From the NCBI RefSeq assembly GCF_003353015.1, contig NZ_QREM01000010.1, positions 418,699 to 482,698 on the forward strand: a stretch of 64,000 bases of DNA, written 5' to 3'. Made by a program: the position numbers and the translations under genes. Below are positions 7,896 to 16,782 of this stretch, one piece after another; the first letter of the stretch is position 1, and the number at the start of each line of letters is the position of its first letter. The stretch is from Xanthomonas arboricola. Its GTDB lineage: Bacteria; Pseudomonadota; Gammaproteobacteria; Xanthomonadales; Xanthomonadaceae. The notes below the pieces were generated by a model. It worked only from the letters and a program-made list of their open reading frames with translations, ran no database searches and was not told where the DNA came from.

Positions 7896-9140
7896 ATGAA
7901 TACTTCTGCCGATCTGCTCAAGCAACTCCGTATCGACCGCCAACGTCCTGCTGCCCCCGAACCTGCACGGCGTGGTGGCTGGATCATGGCCGCCGTGGTC
8001 ATCGTCGTGCTGTTGGCAGCCGCGGCGTGGTGGTTCACCCGCACTCCGGTGGTCACGGTGCAGACCGCACCGGTGGTGGCGATCAGCGCCGGCAGCAGCA
8101 GCGCCTCGGTGCTGGATGCGTCCGGTTACGTGGTGGCGCGGCGCATGGCCACGGTGTCGGCGCAGGTCACCGGCAAGGTGCGCGAGGTGATGATCGAGGA
8201 AGGCATGCGCGTCGAGCAAGGCCAGGTGATGGCAACGCTCGACCCGCTGGATGCCGACGCGCAGCGCACGCTGTCGGCATCGCAACTGTCGGCCGCGCGC
8301 AGCCAGGTCGACAACATGCAGGCGCAGCTGGCGGTGGCCCATGCCGATGCCACGCGTCTGCAGTCGCTGGTCGACGCGCAGCTGGTCTCGCGCTCCCAGT
8401 ACGAACAGGCCACCGCGCAACGCGATGCCTTGCGTGCGCAGTTGCAGAATGCACAACGCAACGTGCAGGTGGCATCGGACCAACTGGCCATTGCCGGCAT
8501 CCGCTCGGACTTCAACGTGGTGCGTGCGCCGTTTGCCGGCGTGGTCACCGCCAAGGCCGCCCAGCCCGGCGAAATCGTCTCGCCGCTGTCGGCCGGCGGC
8601 GGCTTCACCCGCACCGGCATCGGCACCATCGTGGACATGGAATCGCTGGAGATCGAAGTGGAAGTGGGCGAGTCCTACATCGGCCGCGTACAACCGAAGA
8701 TGCCGGTGGAAGCGGTGCTCAACGCCTACCCGGACTGGAAGATTCCCGGCGAGGTGATCGCCATCATTCCCACCGCCGACCGCGGCAAGGCCACGGTGAA
8801 GGTGCGGGTGGCGTTCAAGCTCAAGGACCCGCGCATCGTGCCGGAGATGGGCGTGCGGGTGAGCTTTCTGGAGCAGGCCAACACGCAGGAGGCCAGCAAG
8901 CCGCAGGGCGTGCGCGTGCCGAGTGCGGCGTTGGTCGAGCGCGACACGCGCATGGTCGCGTTCGTGCTTGGCGAGCGCAACACCGTTGGCATAAAGACGG
9001 TCACGCCCGGCATGGTGATGGGCCAGGACCGCCAGGTGGTGTCGGGGTTGCGCGCAGGCGACAGCGTGGTGCTGGATCCGCCGCAAGGCCTGAAAGACGG
9101 CGACACGGTGACCGAAGCGGAAGCGGACGCTGCCCAGTAA
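7896..9140 (+). CDS. Periplasmic adaptor subunit of an ABC exporter (MacA-like)
   Basis: 414 residues. A single N-terminal membrane helix (about 30-47, MAAVVIVVLLAAAAWWF) is followed by the membrane-fusion-protein architecture. This comprises a split lipoyl/barrel-sandwich domain (ASGYVVARRMATVSAQVTG and later VRAPFAGVVTAKAAQPGEIV), a coiled-coil hairpin rich in Ala, Gln and Leu (about 125-215), and a beta-barrel part (LEIEVEVGESYIGRV). It should bridge the two permeases encoded downstream to an outer-membrane channel or to the periplasm. The start ATG at 7896 precedes the anchor directly. Confidence 0.88.
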   Translation: MNTSADLLKQLRIDRQRPAAPEPARRGGWIMAAVVIVVLLAAAAWWFTRTPVVTVQTAPVVAISAGSSSASVLDASGYVVARRMATVSAQVTGKVREVMIEEGMRVEQGQVMATLDPLDADAQRTLSASQLSAARSQVDNMQAQLAVAHADATRLQSLVDAQLVSRSQYEQATAQRDALRAQLQNAQRNVQVASDQLAIAGIRSDFNVVRAPFAGVVTAKAAQPGEIVSPLSAGGGFTRTGIGTIVDMESLEIEVEVGESYIGRVQPKMPVEAVLNAYPDWKIPGEVIAIIPTADRGKATVKVRVAFKLKDPRIVPEMGVRVSFLEQANTQEASKPQGVRVPSAALVERDTRMVAFVLGERNTVGIKTVTPGMVMGQDRQVVSGLRAGDSVVLDPPQGLKDGDTVTEAEADAAQ

Positions 9141-9588
9141 CGGCAGTGACAGATGGAGTAAAAACGAAGGCTGCAAAGCTGCTCAGGGGAGCGCGGCGCC
9201 TACGTCGGTATTCAAGGCAGCTGACAAAAGGTAGCAAGCGGTCGTCAGGCGGGCGTGGAGTAGGGTTGTTGGCTGCGCCTGGTCGTACGCGCATCTTTGC
9301 GCCAGATCGCGCTGTGGGTAAACGAACGCAATTCAATACGTCCCAAAGAACGCGATGTCGAGCTAGATCCGCACCAGGCATCGTTTTCCGTCATTGCAGG
9401 AAGAAAGACCTCGGGCGTCGCCGCCAAACGCAGTCGAGCGCTTTGCCCGGTAGTCGCGTCTGTCGTCGCAAGGCGTTGCATTGCCCTGCAGCGCCACATT
9501 CATCGCATCTGGCCATGCCGCTTCATGCCATCGCAGCCGCCATGCCGTATCGCACCTGCTTCTTTCCCTTGCACCGCCAGGAGTCGCC
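9141..9588. other. Unusually long gap inside the exporter operon
   Basis: 448 bases separate the adaptor gene from the ATPase gene. The composition looks noticeably less GC-rich than the genes around it. Short open frames exist on both strands but none has a good ribosome-binding site or recognisable product. It may be an insertion remnant, or it may carry a second promoter for the ATPase and permeases. Confidence 0.5.
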
Positions 9589-10278
9589 ATGCCCGCCCTC
9601 GTCAGCTTGCGCAACATCACCAAGACCTACCAACGCGGCCCCGAGCAGGTGCAGGTGCTGCACGGCATCGATCTGGACATTGCCAGCGGCGATTTCGTCG
9701 CACTGATGGGACCGTCCGGCTCCGGCAAGACCACCTTGCTCAACCTGATCGGTGGCCTGGACAGCCCCAGCGGCGGCGAAATCGAGATCGAGGGTGAGCG
9801 CATCGACCGCATGAGCGGCGGACAGCTCGCCACCTGGCGCAGCCATCACGTCGGTTTCGTTTTCCAGTTCTACAACCTGATGCCGATGCTCACCGCGCAA
9901 AAGAATGTGGAATTGCCGCTACTGCTGACCTCGCTCAATGCCGGCCAGCGCAAGCGCAATGCCGAGATCGCATTGACCCTGGTCGGCCTGCAGGAACGTC
10001 GCAGCCACAAGCCCAGCGAACTGTCCGGCGGCCAGCAGCAGCGCGTGGCGATCGCGCGCGCCATCGTGTCCGACCCGACCTTCCTGATTTGCGACGAACC
10101 CACCGGCGATCTGGACCGCCAGAACGCCGAGGAAATCCTGCGCCTGCTGCAGGAACTCAACCGCGAACACGGCAAGACCATCGTGATGGTGACCCACGAC
10201 CCCAAGGCCGCCGAGTACGCCACCCACACCATCCATCTGGACAAGGGCGAGCTGGCCGACGCGCCACTCGTGCTCTGA
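9589..10278 (+). CDS. ABC transporter ATP-binding protein (MacB/LolD type)
   Basis: 229 residues, the usual length of stand-alone ATPases of the LolD/MacB class. Walker A is GPSGSGKTT (about 41-49), the Q loop is VFQFYNLMP, the signature is LSGGQQQRVAIARA, Walker B with catalytic Glu is FLICDEPTGDLD, and the switch His is in MVTHD. The chosen ATG has CAGGAG just upstream. It is followed 12 nt later by the first permease gene, so ATPase and permeases are co-expressed. It should energise transport or mechanotransmission by the two permeases. Confidence 0.93.
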   Translation: MPALVSLRNITKTYQRGPEQVQVLHGIDLDIASGDFVALMGPSGSGKTTLLNLIGGLDSPSGGEIEIEGERIDRMSGGQLATWRSHHVGFVFQFYNLMPMLTAQKNVELPLLLTSLNAGQRKRNAEIALTLVGLQERRSHKPSELSGGQQQRVAIARAIVSDPTFLICDEPTGDLDRQNAEEILRLLQELNREHGKTIVMVTHDPKAAEYATHTIHLDKGELADAPLVL

Positions 10279-10290
10279 AGGAACGCTGCC

Positions 10291-11451
10291 ATGAAGTATC
10301 TCTCGCTGGTGTGGGCGCAGCTGTTCCGCAGCAAGACGCGCACCTTGTTGACGTTATTGTCGGTGGTGGCGGCATTCCTGTTGTTCGGCATGCTCGATTC
10401 GGTGCGCGTGGCGTTCACCTCCGGCGGCAGCGTCAATGGCGTGGACCGGTTGGTGGTGGCCTCGCGCCTGTCGATCACCCAGTCGCTGCCGATCCGCCTG
10501 GAAGCGCAGGTGCGCAGCGTGCCGGGCGTGCGCGATGTGACCTCGGCCATGTGGTTCGGCGGCATCTACCGCGACCCGAAGAATTTCTTCCCCAATTTCT
10601 CGGTGGCGCCGAACTTCTTCGACGTCTACAGCGAGTACCAATTGCCCAAGGACCAGCTCAAGGCCTTTCAGACCACACGCACCGGCGCGGTGGTGGGCGA
10701 AACCCTGGCCAAGGAGTTCGGCTGGAAGATCGGCGACACGATTCCGCTGCAGGCCACCATCTTCCCGCGCAGCGGCAGCAACGACTGGCCGTTGCAGCTG
10801 GTCGGCATCTTCCGCATGAAGGACCGCACGGTGGCGGCCAACCAGGAACGCCAGTTGATGATGAATTGGAAATATTTCGATGAATCCAACGACTACATCA
10901 AGAACCAGGTGAGCTGGATGACGGTGACCCTGAGCAATCCCGACCAGGCTTCGCGCGTGGCGCAGGCCATCGATGCGCTCTCGGCCAACTCCGATCACGA
11001 AACCAAGTCGCAGACCGAATCGGCGTTCCAGCAGGCCTTCGTCAAGCAGTTCGCCGACATCGGCCTGATTGTCACCTCGATCATGGCCGCGGTGTTCTTC
11101 ACCTTGCTGCTGCTGACCGGCAACACCATGGCGCAGGCGGTGCGCGAGCGCATTCCGGAACTGGCCACGCTCAAGACGCTGGGCTTCCAGGACCGCACGG
11201 TGTTGAGCCTGGTGATGATCGAATCGGTGTTGCTGATCGGCTTGGGCGGGTTGATCGGCATGGGCCTGGCCGCGCTGGTGATCCCGGCGGTGTCCGCACG
11301 CAGCGGCGGCCTGATGCCCACGCAGAGCGTGCCGCTGCAGACCTGGCTGGTTGCGCTGGCCCTGATGGTCGGCATCGGCTTCGTGGTGGGTGTGCTGCCG
11401 GCGTTACGCGCGCAGCGCTTGAAGATCGTCGATGCCCTCGCCGGCCGCTGA
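10291..11451 (+). CDS. ABC transporter permease, MacB/FtsX type (first copy)
   Basis: 386 residues. The topology is MacB/FtsX-like: one N-terminal helix (about 15-35), a long periplasmic domain (about 40-250) and three C-terminal helices (about 260-285, 310-330, 348-370). The conserved loop RERIPELATLKTLGF, which couples to the ATPase in FtsX-domain permeases, follows the second helix. It ends VLPALRAQRLKIVDALAGR, the usual family ending. The next permease gene starts 13 nt downstream; the two probably form a heterodimer. Confidence 0.9.
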   Translation: MKYLSLVWAQLFRSKTRTLLTLLSVVAAFLLFGMLDSVRVAFTSGGSVNGVDRLVVASRLSITQSLPIRLEAQVRSVPGVRDVTSAMWFGGIYRDPKNFFPNFSVAPNFFDVYSEYQLPKDQLKAFQTTRTGAVVGETLAKEFGWKIGDTIPLQATIFPRSGSNDWPLQLVGIFRMKDRTVAANQERQLMMNWKYFDESNDYIKNQVSWMTVTLSNPDQASRVAQAIDALSANSDHETKSQTESAFQQAFVKQFADIGLIVTSIMAAVFFTLLLLTGNTMAQAVRERIPELATLKTLGFQDRTVLSLVMIESVLLIGLGGLIGMGLAALVIPAVSARSGGLMPTQSVPLQTWLVALALMVGIGFVVGVLPALRAQRLKIVDALAGR

Positions 11452-11464
11452 CAGGAGCACACAG

Positions 11465-12784
11465 ATGCAAAGCAAATGGAAGAACCGTGGTGCAAACCTG
11501 CTGTCGGTGGTGGTGCTGGCGGTGGGGCTGGGAATCTGGATTGCGTTGCCGTGGATCGGCGTGCTGGCGATCGCGGTAGCCCTGACGCTGTGGCTGGTGG
11601 CCACGCGCAGCGGCCGCCTGTCGCTGGCGGCCGCGCGCATCGGCATCGCCAGCCTGCCGCAGCGCTGGGGTTCCACCTCGGTGATCGTGGTCGGCATCGC
11701 CGGCGTGGTTGGCGTGCTGGTGGCGATGCTGGCGATGGGCGAGGGCTTCCAGGCCACGCTCAACAGCACCGGCGATGACACCACTGCGATCGTATTGCGC
11801 GGCGGCTCGCAGGCGGAGACCAATTCGGTGATTACCCGCGACCTGGTACCACTGATCAGCAGCCTGCCCGGCATCGCCAGCGATGCCAACGGGCGTCCGC
11901 AGGTGTCGCCGGAGTTGTCGCAGGTTGTCAACATCGCCTCGCGCGCCGATGGCACCGACGTCAACGCGCAATTGCGTGGCGTGGGTGAGCAGGCCTGGGC
12001 GGTGCACCAGAAGGTCAAGATCGCGCAGGGGCGCCGCTTCACCCCCGGCCTGCGCGAACTGGTGGTCGGCAAGGGCGCGTTGAACCAGTTCCGCGGGCTG
12101 GAGCTGGGCAAGACGCTCACGCTCGGCAGCCAGCAGTGGACCGTGGTCGGCGTGTTCGCCTCCGGCGATGCGCACGATTCGGAGCTGTGGACCGATGCGC
12201 AGACGCTGGCCACCACCTACAACCGCAGCGCCTACCAGTCGATCAATGTGCGCACCACCGGCAAGGCTGGCTTTACGCAGTTCAAGGCCGCCATGGCCGC
12301 CGACCCGCGACTCAAGCTGGATGTGGAAACCACCCGCGCGTACTACGGCAAGCAGGGCGGTGGCTTGAACAAGTTGATCAGCATCCTGGGCACGGTGATC
12401 GGCGCGATCATGGCAGTGGGCGCGGTATTTGGTGCGCTCAACACCATGTATGCGGCGGTCGCCACGCGTGCGCGCGAGATCGCCACGATGCGCGCGATCG
12501 GCTTTCGCGGCACCCCGGTGATCATGGCGCTGATGCTGGAAACCATGTTGCTGGCGCTGCTGGGCGGGCTGCTGGGCGGGCTGATTGCCTGGGCGGTGTT
12601 CAATGGCTACACGGTCTCCACGCTCGGCAACAACTTCAGCCAGGTGGTGTTCCAGTTCAAGGTGTCGCCGGAGCTGCTGTGGAGCGGCTTGAAATGGGCG
12701 CTGGGCATCGGGCTGGTCGGCGGGCTGTTTCCGGCCTTGCGCGCGGCGCGGTTGCCGATTACCACGGCGTTGCGTGAGGTGTAG
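11465..12784 (+). CDS. ABC transporter permease, MacB/FtsX type (second copy)
   Basis: 439 residues. Two close N-terminal helices (about 12-48) are followed by a third near 75-97, a periplasmic domain, and C-terminal FtsX helices. The coupling loop reads ATRAREIATMRAIGFRG and the C terminus GLFPALRAARLPITTALREV. It differs from the first permease by the extra N-terminal hairpin, so the transporter is probably a heterodimer. The start ATG at 11465 has GGAG about 8 nt upstream. It is the last gene of the exporter operon; the substrate is unknown. Confidence 0.9.
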   Translation: MQSKWKNRGANLLSVVVLAVGLGIWIALPWIGVLAIAVALTLWLVATRSGRLSLAAARIGIASLPQRWGSTSVIVVGIAGVVGVLVAMLAMGEGFQATLNSTGDDTTAIVLRGGSQAETNSVITRDLVPLISSLPGIASDANGRPQVSPELSQVVNIASRADGTDVNAQLRGVGEQAWAVHQKVKIAQGRRFTPGLRELVVGKGALNQFRGLELGKTLTLGSQQWTVVGVFASGDAHDSELWTDAQTLATTYNRSAYQSINVRTTGKAGFTQFKAAMAADPRLKLDVETTRAYYGKQGGGLNKLISILGTVIGAIMAVGAVFGALNTMYAAVATRAREIATMRAIGFRGTPVIMALMLETMLLALLGGLLGGLIAWAVFNGYTVSTLGNNFSQVVFQFKVSPELLWSGLKWALGIGLVGGLFPALRAARLPITTALREV

Positions 12785-12807
12785 CGCGGGCCTTGGCCCG
12801 CGCGGGA

Positions 12808-12846
12808 TTGGGGATTGGGGATTGGGGATTGGGGATTGGGGATTGG
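12808..12846. repeat. Short tandem repeat, 7-bp unit
   Basis: Five consecutive copies of a GGGATTG heptamer follow a GCGGGCC...GGCCCGC inverted repeat just after the stop codon of the second permease. Such heptamer runs can vary in copy number by slippage. It is non-coding. Confidence 0.75.
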
Positions 12847-12984
12847 TGACAGCCAACGCAGAGCGCATGCGCGTGCAGCGGCTGAATGCAGTGCGGGCTG
12901 TCATCGTTTTGTCACCGCAGTGCGGTAGATGCGTGGGCCGGCAGGCCGTAGGCTGCGCGGCCGTTGCATGCATCGATCGTGCCC

Positions 12985-14100
12985 ATGACGCGCCTGATTC
13001 TGCTGGCCTGCGCCTGCCTGTGGCTGGCCGGCTGTTCTTCGTCCTCCACCTCGCTCAGCGAACGCCTGGTCGCGCCCGGTGGCACCTCGCCGTTGCTGGA
13101 CGCCGAGCGCATCGCCGCCACCATCGCCACGGTGCCCAACCGCAGCGGGCATGTGGTCACGCGCGATGCGGTGCCGATCTTCTGGCGCGCGATCGATCCC
13201 GGCCAGTACGCCATGCACTACCGCTACCTGGGCCAGCGCCACGATCCGGCGCATGCGCTGGATGTGGATTTCAGTTTCAAGGTCCCCACCTCATCCCCGC
13301 CGACGCCGCGCGGCACCGTGGTGCTGTTGCATGGCTGGATGATGGATGGCGATTCGCTGCTGCCGTGGTCGCTGCAACTGGCCCAGGCCGGCTACCGGGT
13401 GATCACCATCGACCTGCGCAACCACGGCCATTCCGGCGGCGGCCCGTCCGGCTACGGCACGCGCGAATCCGACGACGTCATCGATGTGCTCGATGCGCTG
13501 CAGCCGCGCGGCGAGATCCGTGGCCCGCTGTACCTGTTCGGCATTTCCTATGGCGCCGCCACCGCGCTGTTCACCGCCGACAAGCTCGGGCCGCGCGTGA
13601 CCGGCGTGGTGGCGATGGAATCCTTCGCCAACGCCGGGCGCGGCATTCGCGACATGGTGCCGCACCTGCTCGCCAGCCAACCGAACGGCTGGCGCGGGCA
13701 GGCGGTGGCCGCGTATGCGCGCTGGCGCTACGCCGACCAGGATCTCGATGCGGTGATCGCTGCCGCCGACCGCCAGCTGCAGCTGGATCTGGACCACGTC
13801 GATGTCGCGCACGCCCTGGCCGACACCCGCAGCTGCGTGCTGCTGGTGCATGGCGATGCCGATCAGCACATCCCGGTGGCGCATGGCCGTGCGCTGGCGC
13901 TGGCCAGCCCGCGCGCGCACTACGTCGAGCTGCCCGGCGAAACCCATCTGAGCCTGCCGCTACGACTGGATCTGCTGGGCGGGCCGATCGACCAGTGGCT
14001 GGCGCAGACGCAGCAGGATCCGAACCACTGCCCCGCCCCGCAGGCACTGCCGACCTCCACGCTCGCGGTGGCGGCACCGGCATCGGCGCCGCGCGGCTGA
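12985..14100 (+). CDS. Alpha/beta hydrolase lipoprotein
   Basis: 371 residues. The N terminus MTRLILLACACLWLAGCSSS is a lipoprotein signal with lipobox LAGC (lipidated Cys at residue 17), so the enzyme is anchored to a membrane on the periplasmic side. The alpha/beta-hydrolase core shows VVLLHGWMMDGDSL (oxyanion region), DLRNHGHSGG, the nucleophile elbow FGISYGAA, the acid in LVHGDADQHIPV and a His in GETHLSLP. It may be an esterase or lipase-like enzyme; the substrate is unknown. The ATG at 12985 gives a standard signal peptide, whereas an upstream TTG would only lengthen it. Confidence 0.85.
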   Translation: MTRLILLACACLWLAGCSSSSTSLSERLVAPGGTSPLLDAERIAATIATVPNRSGHVVTRDAVPIFWRAIDPGQYAMHYRYLGQRHDPAHALDVDFSFKVPTSSPPTPRGTVVLLHGWMMDGDSLLPWSLQLAQAGYRVITIDLRNHGHSGGGPSGYGTRESDDVIDVLDALQPRGEIRGPLYLFGISYGAATALFTADKLGPRVTGVVAMESFANAGRGIRDMVPHLLASQPNGWRGQAVAAYARWRYADQDLDAVIAAADRQLQLDLDHVDVAHALADTRSCVLLVHGDADQHIPVAHGRALALASPRAHYVELPGETHLSLPLRLDLLGGPIDQWLAQTQQDPNHCPAPQALPTSTLAVAAPASAPRG

Positions 14101-14351
14101 GGGCGGCCGACAAACGTCGCGCGCGGTCCTCAGGTGGAAGCGGACTGCACGCTCCCGACCGACGTGTACGAATGACATGCCGATGTCGAGCAGCGACTGC
14201 GCCCGCACGGCGCTGAGCGCAGTGCTCGTTGGTCGCCCTGCATCCAGACGGAAAGCTGGGCGGCGGCAGGCTGCCGAAACGCGCAACCGTGCGACCGTCC
14301 ACCACACAACGCCGTCGCTGCGCGCTCACCCCGAGCGCGCACCACCGATGC

Positions 14352-15263
14352 TTACGGCACCGCCACAGCCGGCCGCCGCGACCGCCACACGCTATCGCCG
14401 ACGAACAGCAGCAGCCCGACCCAGATCGCGGCAAAGCCGATCGCGCGTCCCTGATCGAAGGGCTCGTGGAAGAACCACACGCCCAGCAGCAACTGCAGGC
14501 TCGGCGCGATGTACTGCAGGATGCCCACCAGCGACAGCGGAATCCGCCGCACGCCATACGCAAACCCGATCAGCGGCACTGCGGTCAACACGCCGCCGAA
14601 GATCAGCAGCAGATCGGTGCGCAGGTCCCAGCCGCTCAGGAAGGCGCCACCGTGGCCCTGCTCGCCCCAGCCCGCCAGCAGCAGCGCCGGCACGAACAGA
14701 TACACGCTTTCCACGCCCAGCCCGGCCACCGCATCCACCGCCACCAGCTTGCGCAGCAGGCCGTAGGCACCGAACGAGAGCGCCAGCCCCAGCGCGATCC
14801 ACGGCGGTGCACCGGCATCCAGGGTCAGCCACAGCACGCCCACCGCCGCGCACGCCACCGCCACCCACTGGATGCGCTGCAGGCGTTCCTTCAGCACCAG
14901 CACGCCGAGCAACACGCTCAGCAGCGGATTGATGAAATAGCCCAGGCTGGCCTCGATCACATGCCCGGCATTGATCGCCCAGATGTACAGGCCCCAGTTG
15001 AACGCGATCGCCACGCTGCTGCCGGCCAGCATCCACAGCGCGCGCGGCTGCGCGGCGATGGCGCGCCACCAGCGCAGGCCCGAGGTGGCCAGCAACCACG
15101 CCACCACCAGCAATGCGCTCCAGACGATGCGGTGCGCGATGATCTGCAGCGACGGCACCGCCTTGAGCAGATGCCAGTACAGCGGCACCAGGCCCCAGAT
15201 CACGAAGGTCGATGCGGTGATCAGCAGTCCGCGGCGTGCCTCGATCGGCGAAATCGCCTTCAT
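14352..15263 (-). CDS. rarD: EamA family transporter RarD
   Basis: 303 residues with about ten transmembrane helices in two EamA repeats. The N-terminal motif RRGLLITASTFVIWGLVPLYWHLL and AHRIVWSALLV are typical of RarD (chloramphenicol-sensitivity family), as is the ending FAAIWVGLLLFVGDSVWRSRR. The substrate is not established for the family. The start overlaps the stop of the upstream EamA gene by 4 nt (ATGA), so the two permeases are translationally coupled. Confidence 0.88.
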   Translation of the reverse strand: MKAISPIEARRGLLITASTFVIWGLVPLYWHLLKAVPSLQIIAHRIVWSALLVVAWLLATSGLRWWRAIAAQPRALWMLAGSSVAIAFNWGLYIWAINAGHVIEASLGYFINPLLSVLLGVLVLKERLQRIQWVAVACAAVGVLWLTLDAGAPPWIALGLALSFGAYGLLRKLVAVDAVAGLGVESVYLFVPALLLAGWGEQGHGGAFLSGWDLRTDLLLIFGGVLTAVPLIGFAYGVRRIPLSLVGILQYIAPSLQLLLGVWFFHEPFDQGRAIGFAAIWVGLLLFVGDSVWRSRRPAVAVP

Positions 15264-16156
15264 CGCCGCGCCTTTGCCAGCGTCACCACCAGCACGCCGG
15301 ACAGGATCACCGCCATCGCGCCAATGTCGTGCGCGCTGAAACGCTCATGCCCCAGCCAGGCGCCCAACGCCACCGCAATCACCGGGTTGACGTAGGCATA
15401 GCTGCCAGCCAACGCCGGGCGCACGTGATGCAGCAGCCACACGTAGGCGGTGAACGCCACGATCGAGCCGAACACGCACAGGTAGGCCACGGCCAGCAGC
15501 CCCTGCGAAGTCGGCAGGCGCTGTGGGCGCTCGCCGATCAGCAGGCCGGTGCCGACCAGCAACACGCCGCCGCACAGCATCTGCCCGGCGGCGGTCATGA
15601 ACGGCGACGGCAGGTCGCGTCCGCGCGACCACACCGAGCCGAAGGCCCAGCCGATCGGCGCGATCAGCAACAACACCAGCCCGCCCGGCGTGGCGGTCAG
15701 GCTGCTGCCGGCATTGAGCCAGACCACGCCCAGAAAGCCGATCACGATGCCCAGCCATTCGCCACGGCTGGCGTGCTGCCCGCGCAAGGCGCCGAACAAG
15801 GCCATCCACAGCGGCACCGACGCCACCGACGTGGCGGCCAGGCCGGACGACACGCTGCGCTCGGCCAGCACCACCATGCCGTTGCCCAGCAGCAACAAGG
15901 CCGCGCCCATCGCCGCCACGTTCTTCCACTGCGCACGCGTCGGCGCGGCCACCCCGCGCCAGCGCAGCACCGCATACAACACCGTGCCGGCCACGATGAA
16001 ACGCGTCCCGGACACCATGGTCAGCGGCAGCGCGCCGCCTTCCAGCGCAAAGCGGATCGCCAGATACGTCGAGCCCCAGACCACATAGACCAGCAACAAA
16101 GCGACAACGACCAGGCCATTGCGCGTGGGCGCAACAGCATCGTGTGAAGAGGACAT
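15260..16156 (-). CDS. EamA family drug/metabolite exporter (YedA-like)
   Basis: 298 residues with about ten transmembrane helices. The start region GLVVVALLLVYVVWGSTYLAIRFALE is a hallmark of the YedA/RhaT-like branch of drug/metabolite transporters, and APIGWAFGSVWSRG is conserved in the second repeat. It is an inner-membrane exporter of unknown substrate and is coupled to rarD downstream. Its promoter should lie in the 118-nt divergent region shared with the small exported protein at 16275. Confidence 0.88.
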   Translation of the reverse strand: MSSSHDAVAPTRNGLVVVALLLVYVVWGSTYLAIRFALEGGALPLTMVSGTRFIVAGTVLYAVLRWRGVAAPTRAQWKNVAAMGAALLLLGNGMVVLAERSVSSGLAATSVASVPLWMALFGALRGQHASRGEWLGIVIGFLGVVWLNAGSSLTATPGGLVLLLIAPIGWAFGSVWSRGRDLPSPFMTAAGQMLCGGVLLVGTGLLIGERPQRLPTSQGLLAVAYLCVFGSIVAFTAYVWLLHHVRPALAGSYAYVNPVIAVALGAWLGHERFSAHDIGAMAVILSGVLVVTLAKARR

Positions 16157-16274
16157 CGGAGATTGCCAAATGCAGCGGAAGCTTCAATTCTAGATCACCT
16201 GCCCGCGCCAACGTCGTGCGCCTTCAAGCGCCTGCCAGGTTATGGTGCGCACTGATCCCCGGCCCGGAGTGCCT

Positions 16275-16658
16275 ATGCAGCGTCGCGTCCCCTGGTTGAT
16301 GTTGGCCGCCCTGACCGTGCTGTCGGCCAATGCGTCGGCGCGCGTCCCCGAACCCTGGGAACCCAGCGGGCGCAAACTGCTCGAGGCCGGGCTGGACGGT
16401 TCGCTGGCGCCGGAAATCGCGCCCGAACAAACCGAACTCAAGGTCATGCTCTCGGCGAACCGCGCCGGCGCCTACCTGCTCGGCGTCGCCAGCAGCAGCT
16501 ACCGCACCCAATGGTGCATGCCGGCCGGCAAAAGCGGCCCGCCGGATCTGCAGGCAATCATCGCCGATATCGGCGCGCTGCCGGATGCGCGCCTGGACGA
16601 GGCCGCACCCGCATTGATCGTCCAGGCGCTGGCCAAGCGCTATCCGTGCCGCAAGTAG
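16275..16658 (+). CDS. Small exported protein of unknown function
   Basis: 127 residues. A signal peptide is clear (MQRRVPWLMLAALTVLSANASA, cut after residue 22). The mature part has two cysteines (QWCMPAG and YPCRK), possibly a disulfide, and the segment LDEAAPALIVQALAKRYPCRK near the C terminus. This resembles Rap1a/Tai-type small periplasmic proteins in its end region, but the match is weak. The ATG at 16275 is preceded by CGGAG; an in-frame ATG at 16242 would disrupt the signal peptide. It is monocistronic. Confidence 0.7.
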   Translation: MQRRVPWLMLAALTVLSANASARVPEPWEPSGRKLLEAGLDGSLAPEIAPEQTELKVMLSANRAGAYLLGVASSSYRTQWCMPAGKSGPPDLQAIIADIGALPDARLDEAAPALIVQALAKRYPCRK

Positions 16659-16666
16659 CGGCACGG
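16644..16666. terminator. Hairpin overlapping the stop codon of the exported-protein gene
   Basis: CCGTGCCGC (16644-16652) pairs perfectly with GCGGCACGG (16658-16666) around a 5-nt loop that contains the stop codon. It lies between convergent genes. No T tract follows, so termination is uncertain. Confidence 0.35.
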
Positions 16667-16782
16667 TTGCCGCAAGCCGGCTCGACGACCCGCCGCGCAA
16701 TGGCCGAATGCGGTGCACATGCGCCGCGCCAATCACTCGCCGCGCCGGCTTGAACGCACCAGGCGTTTGAACACCACTGGCC

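Noticed and set aside
9297-9797. Plus-strand frame in the adaptor-ATPase gap
   Set aside because: It runs into the ATPase gene in a different frame and lacks a ribosome-binding site or recognisable family.
12785-12984. Possible CRISPR-like short repeats after the exporter operon
   Set aside because: The repeat is a direct 7-bp tandem without spacers, so it is not a CRISPR array.
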